Source of the DNA: Flavonifractor sp052065355
GTDB lineage: Bacteria > Bacillota > Clostridia > Oscillospirales > Oscillospiraceae
NCBI RefSeq assembly: GCF_052065355.1
Contig: NZ_JBQHUF010000003.1
Coordinates: 62,001 to 126,000 of the forward strand
DNA: 64,000 bases
Direction of reading: 5' to 3'
Each line of letters opens with the position of its first letter. The first letter of the stretch is position 1. The notes under the pieces were generated by a model. That model had not been told where the DNA came from. It ran no database searches and saw only the letters and a list, made by a program, of their open reading frames with translations. Below, piece by piece: positions 59,403 through 64,000 of this stretch. The position numbers were made by a program, and so were the translations under genes.

Positions 59403-59560
59403 TCTATCACCTCAGTCATTGAACTGGATCTTAACTACTATAGCATGGATAGGTCGTACCAGACGATGGATGATTCTGGGTGGATGCAAGAATGGCCGGA
59501 AAGCGCCGCTGCGGCAGATTGCCCGCGGATCTTTCCTCTCCTTCCGCTCCGGACTAGAGC

Positions 59561-61792
59561 TTATTTCTCTTTTTTCTCTGTTTTCGCTTTTTTGACCGGC
59601 TTTTTCACTGCCGGTACGGGGGCCTTTTCTTTTACTGCGGGTGTGGCTGCCTTTTTCTTTACCGCAGGGGCGGGAACCTTTGCCTTGACGGCGGGCTTGG
59701 CCGCCTTTTCCTTTACCGCAGGGGCGGGAGCCTTCTCCTTAACGGCGGGCTTGGCTGCCTTTTCCTTCACTGCCGGGGTGGCTGCTTTGGCTTTGACGGC
59801 AGGAGCCTTTTCCTTCGCGGGAGCCTTGGCAGCCTTCTTGGCCGGCGCACTTCCGTCAGCCTTTTTGCGGCGGGCGGGGAACTTCCGGGTGCAGCGGTAG
59901 ATGGCTGCGCTCATGGCGGGCAGCTTCAGGGTGATGGACTGCTCCTTGCCCTGGCTCTCATTATACTGGCTCTTCACCGGCTCGGTATCACCCAGACCCT
60001 TACCGCCGAAGGCAGGATCGTCGGTGGAGAAAATACAGGTATACACGCCGGGGACCGGGACGCCTACCGTGTAGCCGGTGCGGTCCACCGGGGAGAAGTT
60101 GCACACGATGACCAGAGTGTCACCCTTCTTATCCTTCCGCAAGAAGGCGATGGTATTGGCCTGGTTGTCGTTGGCCTCGATCCACTCGAAGCCCTCCCAG
60201 GAGAAGTCCAGCTCCCACAGCTCGGGATGGGCCAGATAGAGGGCGTTGGCCTGCTTGAAGAACTGCTGCAGCTGACGGTGGGGTTTGGCCCACTCCGCCT
60301 CGGGATCCAGCAGGTGCCAGTCCAGAGAGTGCTCATAATGCCACTCGTTCCACTGACCGAACTCGCTGCCCATCATCAGCAGCTTTTTGCCGGGATGGGT
60401 CAGCATGTAGGTGTAGAAAGCCCGCACGCCGGCAAACTTCTCCTCGTTGGTGCCCGGCATCTTATTGATGAGGGAACCCTTCATGTGCACCACCTCGTCA
60501 TGGGACAGAGGGAGCACAAAGTTCTCCGAGAAGGCGTACATCAGGGAGAAGGTGATGTCCTTGTGGTTAAACTGACGGAAATAGGGGTCCAGCTTGATAT
60601 AGTGGAGGATGTCGTTCATCCAGCCCATGTTCCACTTCAGGTTGAAGCCCAGGCCGCCCTCCAGGCCGCCTTCACCCACCGGGTGGGACACCCGGGGCCA
60701 GGCGGTGGATTCCTCGGCGATCATCATCACGTCGGGGTGAGCCATAAAGATGTGGCCATTGAGCTGCTGGAGGAAGTCCACCGCCTCCAGATTCTCGTGG
60801 CCGCCGAACACGTTGGGGGTCCACTCGCCGCCCTGCCGGCCATAGTCCAGATAGAGCATAGAGGCCACAGCGTCTACCCGCAGGCCGTCGATGTGGTACT
60901 GCTCCAGCCAGAACATGGCAGAGGAGAACAGGAAGGAGCGAACCTCGTGCCGGGCGTAGTCGAAGACCCTGGTGCCCCAGTCGGCGTGCTCACCCTTTCG
61001 GGGATCGGCATACTCATAGCAGGGCTGGCCGTCGAATTCATACAGGCCAAAGGCGTCCTTGGGGAAGTGGGCGGGCACCCAGTCCAGGATCACGCCGATG
61101 CCGGCCTGGTGGAGCTGGTCCACCAGCCACATAAAGTCGTGGGGGGTGCCGTACCGGCTGGTGGCAGCAAAATAGCCGGTGCACTGATAGCCCCAGGAGG
61201 CGTCCAGGGGATGCTCCGTGACGGGCAGCAGCTCCACATGAGTGAAGCCCATTTCTTTCACGTAGGGGACCAGGTATTTTCCGATGTCCCGGTAAGACAG
61301 CATCTGGTCGTCGCCGGTGCGGCGCCAGGAGCCCAAATGGACCTCATAAATATTCAGCGGTTTTTCATAGATGGGATTAGCCTTCCGGTAGTCCATCCAG
61401 CTCTGATCGCCCCACTGATAGCCGGAGAGATCATACAGCTTGGAGGCGTTGCCGGGGCGGGTCTCGGCGTGGAAAGCGTAGGGGTCAGACTTGGCCAGGA
61501 CCCGGCCGTCGGCGGTATGGACAGCATATTTATAGTTGTCATACTGGGTCAAGCCGGGGACGAAACCCTCCCACACGCCGTCGCCCAGAAGCTCCATGGG
61601 ATGGTCGGAATCGTTCCAGCCGTTGAAGTCTCCCATAATGGCGACTGCTGTGGCGTGAGGTGCCCATACCCGGAAAGTCCAGCCGGCCTGGCCGTCCTTC
61701 ACGGTGGGGTGGGAGCCAAGGAATTCCTGTGCACGAACGTTTTGTCCATTGGAAAAGGCCGTCAGGGCAGGATCATTGGTCGTTAAAGACAT
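59561..61792 (-). CDS. glgB: glycogen branching enzyme with Lys/Ala/Pro tail
   Basis: This 743-residue GH13 branching enzyme makes alpha-1,6 branches. It has an N-terminal CBM48-like domain (residues 25-110, FRVWAPHATAVAIMGDFNGW). Catalytic motifs are DWVPAHF near 237, DGLRVDAVA (Asp307, nucleophile), MMIAEES (Glu360) and LSHDEV (His431, Asp432). The usual C-terminal beta domain ends near residue 638. It is followed by an unusual tail of about 100 residues made of roughly nine-residue repeats PAVKEKAxx. The tail is strongly basic and low-complexity, like a histone-H1 tail, and is not needed for the family reaction. AAGGAG precedes the ATG at 61792. First gene of the operon. Confidence 0.95.
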   Translation of the reverse strand: MSLTTNDPALTAFSNGQNVRAQEFLGSHPTVKDGQAGWTFRVWAPHATAVAIMGDFNGWNDSDHPMELLGDGVWEGFVPGLTQYDNYKYAVHTADGRVLAKSDPYAFHAETRPGNASKLYDLSGYQWGDQSWMDYRKANPIYEKPLNIYEVHLGSWRRTGDDQMLSYRDIGKYLVPYVKEMGFTHVELLPVTEHPLDASWGYQCTGYFAATSRYGTPHDFMWLVDQLHQAGIGVILDWVPAHFPKDAFGLYEFDGQPCYEYADPRKGEHADWGTRVFDYARHEVRSFLFSSAMFWLEQYHIDGLRVDAVASMLYLDYGRQGGEWTPNVFGGHENLEAVDFLQQLNGHIFMAHPDVMMIAEESTAWPRVSHPVGEGGLEGGLGFNLKWNMGWMNDILHYIKLDPYFRQFNHKDITFSLMYAFSENFVLPLSHDEVVHMKGSLINKMPGTNEEKFAGVRAFYTYMLTHPGKKLLMMGSEFGQWNEWHYEHSLDWHLLDPEAEWAKPHRQLQQFFKQANALYLAHPELWELDFSWEGFEWIEANDNQANTIAFLRKDKKGDTLVIVCNFSPVDRTGYTVGVPVPGVYTCIFSTDDPAFGGKGLGDTEPVKSQYNESQGKEQSITLKLPAMSAAIYRCTRKFPARRKKADGSAPAKKAAKAPAKEKAPAVKAKAATPAVKEKAAKPAVKEKAPAPAVKEKAAKPAVKAKVPAPAVKKKAATPAVKEKAPVPAVKKPVKKAKTEKKEK
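59588..59803 (-). repeat. 27-bp degenerate tandem repeats in glgB
   Basis: About eight tandem copies of a 27-bp unit encode PAVK(E/A/K)KAxx. The copies have diverged, so the array is not a fresh slippage product. Confidence 0.8.
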
Positions 61793-61902
61793 AGGTATCC
61801 TCTCCTTGTTGGTAAAAATCCCCAAAGCAGGGGACTGTAAACCAAAGAATCTTGTCATTGGTCATAAATAAGATCCAAATAAATCTGGGCTTATTTGTAG
61901 AA

Positions 61903-61931
61903 ATTATACAACCATATGCCGGGATAGTCAA
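61903..61931 (-). promoter_or_regulatory. promoter of the glycogen operon
   Basis: Minus-strand TTGACT (61926-61931), 17 bp, TATAAT (61903-61908). It leaves a leader of about 100 nt with a small TCCCC/GGGGA hairpin before glgB. Confidence 0.85.
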
Positions 61932-61996
61932 GATGCCTAAGGGAAAGAGTGCGTAAAATTTCATAAAGTAGGGCAATAAACTTTTGGGAAGAATGC

Positions 61997-62035
61997 GCAC
62001 AGGCCGGAGACGGAAGTACCGTCTTCGGCCTGTGC
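61997..62035. terminator. hairpin after dacF
   Basis: A 17-bp stem (61997-62013 with 62019-62035, one G-T pair) just after the dacF stop, without a T-run. Confidence 0.6.
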
Positions 62036-62042
62036 ACTTGAG

Positions 62043-63176
62043 TCATTGAGCCATAAACAAAGTTTTCAGCAGTCGGGCGAAAATGCCGGGGACAGTGAGC
62101 CGTTCCACGGCGCTGTCGGCCACAATTGGGATGGCCTGAAGCTGCTGGTCTCCCACCCAGACCGTCATTTCGCCCAGCTTCTGGCCCGCCTCCACCGGGG
62201 CCTCCACGTCCTGGCACAGCTCCAGCTGGGTGGTCACCTGGTTTACCATGGATTTTTCCACCAAAATCCGGCTGGAGGTGGACAAAACGGGCTGGACGGT
62301 CTCACTTTCGCCCAGCAGCACATCTACCGGCGGCAATGCCTGGGAGGGGTAGACGTCCATCAGCGTGTAGTTGGCAAAGCCGTAATTCAGCAGGGAAGAG
62401 GCCGCTGCCGAGCGGGCGTCGGAGGAAGAGCAGTGCAGTACCACGGCGATGAGTTCCATGCCGTCCCGCTCTGCCGTGGCGGACAGGCAGAAGCCGGCGG
62501 AGTCGGTGGAACCGGTCTTCAGCCCAGTGGCGCCTTCATAGAACCGGATGAGCTTGTTGGTATTGGCCAGCTGGAACTGGCCGTTTCGGAGGGAATCCAT
62601 CCAGATGGTGGTGTATTCCCGGATGGAGGGGTGATTGAGGATGAGCTCCCGGCTCATCAGCGCGATGTCATAGGCGGAGGTGAGATGACCCGCCGCCGGC
62701 AGGCCGGTACAGTTGACGAAGCAGGTGTCCTTCATCCCCAGCTCCGCTGCCCGCTGGTTCATCCGTTCCACAAAGGCCTCTTCGCTGCCTGCCAGGTGCT
62801 CTGCCAGAGCCACCGAGGCGTCATTGCCCGAGGCCACCGCCACTGCCTTCAGCAGATCGTGGACCGTCATCTGCTCCCCTTCCTTTAAATAAACCTGGGA
62901 ACCTCCCATGGAGGCGGCGTAGGCGGACACCGTCACCATGTCGTCGGTGGACAGGCTGCCGTTATCAATGGCCTCCATTACCAGCAGCAGCGTCATGATC
63001 TTGGTGACACTGGCTGGTTCCATCTTGTCGTGGGCGCTCTGCTCGTACAGGACGGTGCCCGTCTCTTTTTCCATCAGCACCGCCGCTCCCGCGTCCACCG
63101 CAGGCCCGGCGGTGGCGGCCTGGGCGGGGACGGCCAGCAGTAGGGCGGCCACCAGGGCCGCGGCCAGTTTTTTCAT
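62043..63176 (-). CDS. dacF: D-alanyl-D-alanine carboxypeptidase (DacF type)
   Basis: This 377-residue exported penicillin-binding protein has a signal peptide (1-20, AQA cut site). The catalytic triad of motifs is SVTK (Ser56, Lys59), SGN near 116 and KTGS near 220. The C-terminal PBP5-like domain follows, with a short hydrophobic or amphipathic end (FARLLKTLFMAQ) that may bind the membrane. It trims peptidoglycan stem peptides; DacF-like forms act in sporulating cells. Divergent from the next gene. Confidence 0.92.
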   Translation of the reverse strand: MKKLAAALVAALLLAVPAQAATAGPAVDAGAAVLMEKETGTVLYEQSAHDKMEPASVTKIMTLLLVMEAIDNGSLSTDDMVTVSAYAASMGGSQVYLKEGEQMTVHDLLKAVAVASGNDASVALAEHLAGSEEAFVERMNQRAAELGMKDTCFVNCTGLPAAGHLTSAYDIALMSRELILNHPSIREYTTIWMDSLRNGQFQLANTNKLIRFYEGATGLKTGSTDSAGFCLSATAERDGMELIAVVLHCSSSDARSAAASSLLNYGFANYTLMDVYPSQALPPVDVLLGESETVQPVLSTSSRILVEKSMVNQVTTQLELCQDVEAPVEAGQKLGEMTVWVGDQQLQAIPIVADSAVERLTVPGIFARLLKTLFMAQ

Positions 63177-63250
63177 AGCGTTTCAAGCCTCCAATGCGTC
63201 TGACATTCTGTTTCAAAGGATATGGAATCCCAAGGGCTTCTATACAGATT

Positions 63251-63279
63251 TTGACGTGGGTAAATTTTTCTGCTACACT
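63251..63279 (+). promoter_or_regulatory. promoter of the MobA-like gene
   Basis: TTGACG (63251-63256), 17 bp, TACACT (63274-63279). Confidence 0.7.
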
Positions 63280-63300
63280 AAGCCGAAAGGAGGAGAGAAG

Positions 63301-63867
63301 ATGGAATCCGCAGCTGTGATCCTGATGGGAGGAAAATCATCCCGCATGGGGCGGGACAAAGCGGCCCTTCCTCTGGACGGCCAGGATTTCCTTACCCGAC
63401 TGGTGGCCCGGTTTCAGGAAAAATTTGATCGAATCTATGTGTCTGGCCCTGGGGGGCTGCCCGATCTGCGTCCTGGTCAGGGGCCTCTGGCGGGATTGGA
63501 AACCGTTTTTGTCCGCACAGGGGCGGAGCGGATCTTCCTTACCGCTGTGGACCTGCCCTTCGCCGATCCTGTCCTGGCCCAGTTGCTGCTGGATGGGCTG
63601 GAGGGAAAGGACGCTTGCCTGATCCGCAGAGACAGCGGAAAGCTGGAGCCCCTCTTCGCCGCCTACTGCCGCTCCTGCCTGCCTCATGTCCAGGCCTGCC
63701 TGGATGAGGAATGCCGGGCTATGGGGGCCCTGCTGGACCGGCTTGACTGCCGGATACTGGAGGAAAGGGATTTGCCCGACTTTGACCTGGACAGGCTCCT
63801 GTTAAATGTAAATACCCCCGCGGACTACCACCGTGCAGAGAAAATTTCAAATTCCTCTTTACAATGA
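63301..63867 (+). CDS. mobA: MobA-like molybdenum-cofactor guanylyltransferase
   Basis: This 188-residue nucleotidyltransferase has the MobA signature LMGGKSSRMGRDKAALPL at residues 8-25, followed by QGPLAGLETVF near 59 and the metal-binding AVDLPFADP near 81. MobA attaches GMP to molybdopterin. Some family members have other substrates, and no molybdenum genes are nearby, so the assignment is by family. AAAGGAGGAG precedes the ATG at 63301. Confidence 0.85.
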   Translation: MESAAVILMGGKSSRMGRDKAALPLDGQDFLTRLVARFQEKFDRIYVSGPGGLPDLRPGQGPLAGLETVFVRTGAERIFLTAVDLPFADPVLAQLLLDGLEGKDACLIRRDSGKLEPLFAAYCRSCLPHVQACLDEECRAMGALLDRLDCRILEERDLPDFDLDRLLLNVNTPADYHRAEKISNSSLQ

Positions 63868-63926
63868 TGCTTTAGTGTGGTAACATACGAAAGCAACCAC
63901 GACATACATGGTTTGGAGGAATGTAC

Positions 63927-64000
63927 ATGAAACGGAAACTGACTGCTCTGGCCCTTGCGCTGGGCCTGACTCTTTCTCTGGCCGCCTGCGACAGCGGCAC
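63927..64000 (+). CDS. lipoprotein, 5' end only
   Basis: The first 24 codons give a signal peptide (KRKLTALALALGLTLSL) with lipobox LAAC at residues 18-21. The gene continues beyond the window. TTGGAGGA lies just before the ATG. Product unknown. Confidence 0.75.
   Translation, partial: MKRKLTALALALGLTLSLAACDSG

Noticed and set aside
59588..59803. CRISPR-like array (regular 27-bp repeats)
   Set aside because: The repeats are contiguous without spacers, diverged, and in frame within glgB.
53000..62000. Very long plus-strand open frames opposite the glycogen genes
   Set aside because: Antisense of GC-rich coding sequence; composition rich in His/Gly/Val with no domain, and the minus-strand genes are unambiguous.

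Overview
The window is about 60% GC and reads as a chromosome segment from an anaerobic, spore-forming gut Firmicute. Protein content and operon style fit the Oscillospiraceae (relatives of Flavonifractor, Pseudoflavonifractor or Lawsonibacter). That placement is an inference: the supports are SpoIIE, a SpoIIQ-like LytM protein and a DacF-type carboxypeptidase, the DUF177-rpmF and der-plsY-gpsA gene orders, S-layer-homology proteins, a GlgC/GlgD glycogen operon, and strong AGGAGG ribosome binding sites.

Layout. 1-3.1 kb: the end of a GLUG-repeat surface protein, a queuosine-precursor transporter subunit behind a structured leader, and galU. 3.1-9 kb: an ECF-type S component, an XRE membrane regulator, a uracil permease with an elaborate translated attenuator, lysA, and a sigma/anti-sigma pair. 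9-14.2 kb: the potABCD polyamine importer and a pseudouridine synthase. 14.3-19.6 kb: yceD-rpmF, a DUF512 radical-SAM-like protein, der, plsY and gpsA.

19.7-24.4 kb: a tRNA-Pro(GGG) carrying a 4.6-kb integrative element, bounded by a 51-bp duplication of the tRNA 3' half. The element has a tyrosine integrase, repeated AAAGCGCACA decamers near both ends, two small proteins, a predicted structured RNA and a lipoprotein. It also has a 216-codon gene that is open from start to TGA except for six in-frame stops, every one of them TAG, at places where glutamine reads naturally. This is the most unusual object here. It is either an amber-recoded (TAG to Gln) gene or a very oddly decayed one.

24.4-33.4 kb: a mosaic of broken mobile DNA. 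It holds a resolvase-domain protein without its catalytic serine, an ABC permease cut off by a recombinase tail, a two-component system, an xre fragment fused tail to tail with a parB fragment, and a low-GC OLD-type ATPase/TOPRIM protein that is probably phage defence.

33.4-52.9 kb: back to host-like sequence, with a YbjQ-family protein, a BlaI/M56 pair, manA, a YtrA-type GntR-ABC operon, an ornithine-racemase-like enzyme, spoIIE, a SpoIIQ-like protein, a TetR-controlled MacAB-type exporter, an SLH-domain protein and a second sigma/anti-sigma pair. 53-61.9 kb: one glycogen operon, glgB-glgC-glgD-glgA-glgP, all on the minus strand. 62-64 kb: dacF, a MobA-like nucleotidyltransferase and the start of a lipoprotein.

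The second notable regulatory find is upstream of the uracil permease. A 22-codon leader peptide with its own promoter and ribosome binding site ends inside a 14-bp intrinsic terminator hairpin and contains U-rich tracts. This is the architecture of UTP-sensitive attenuation known from enterobacterial pyrBI.
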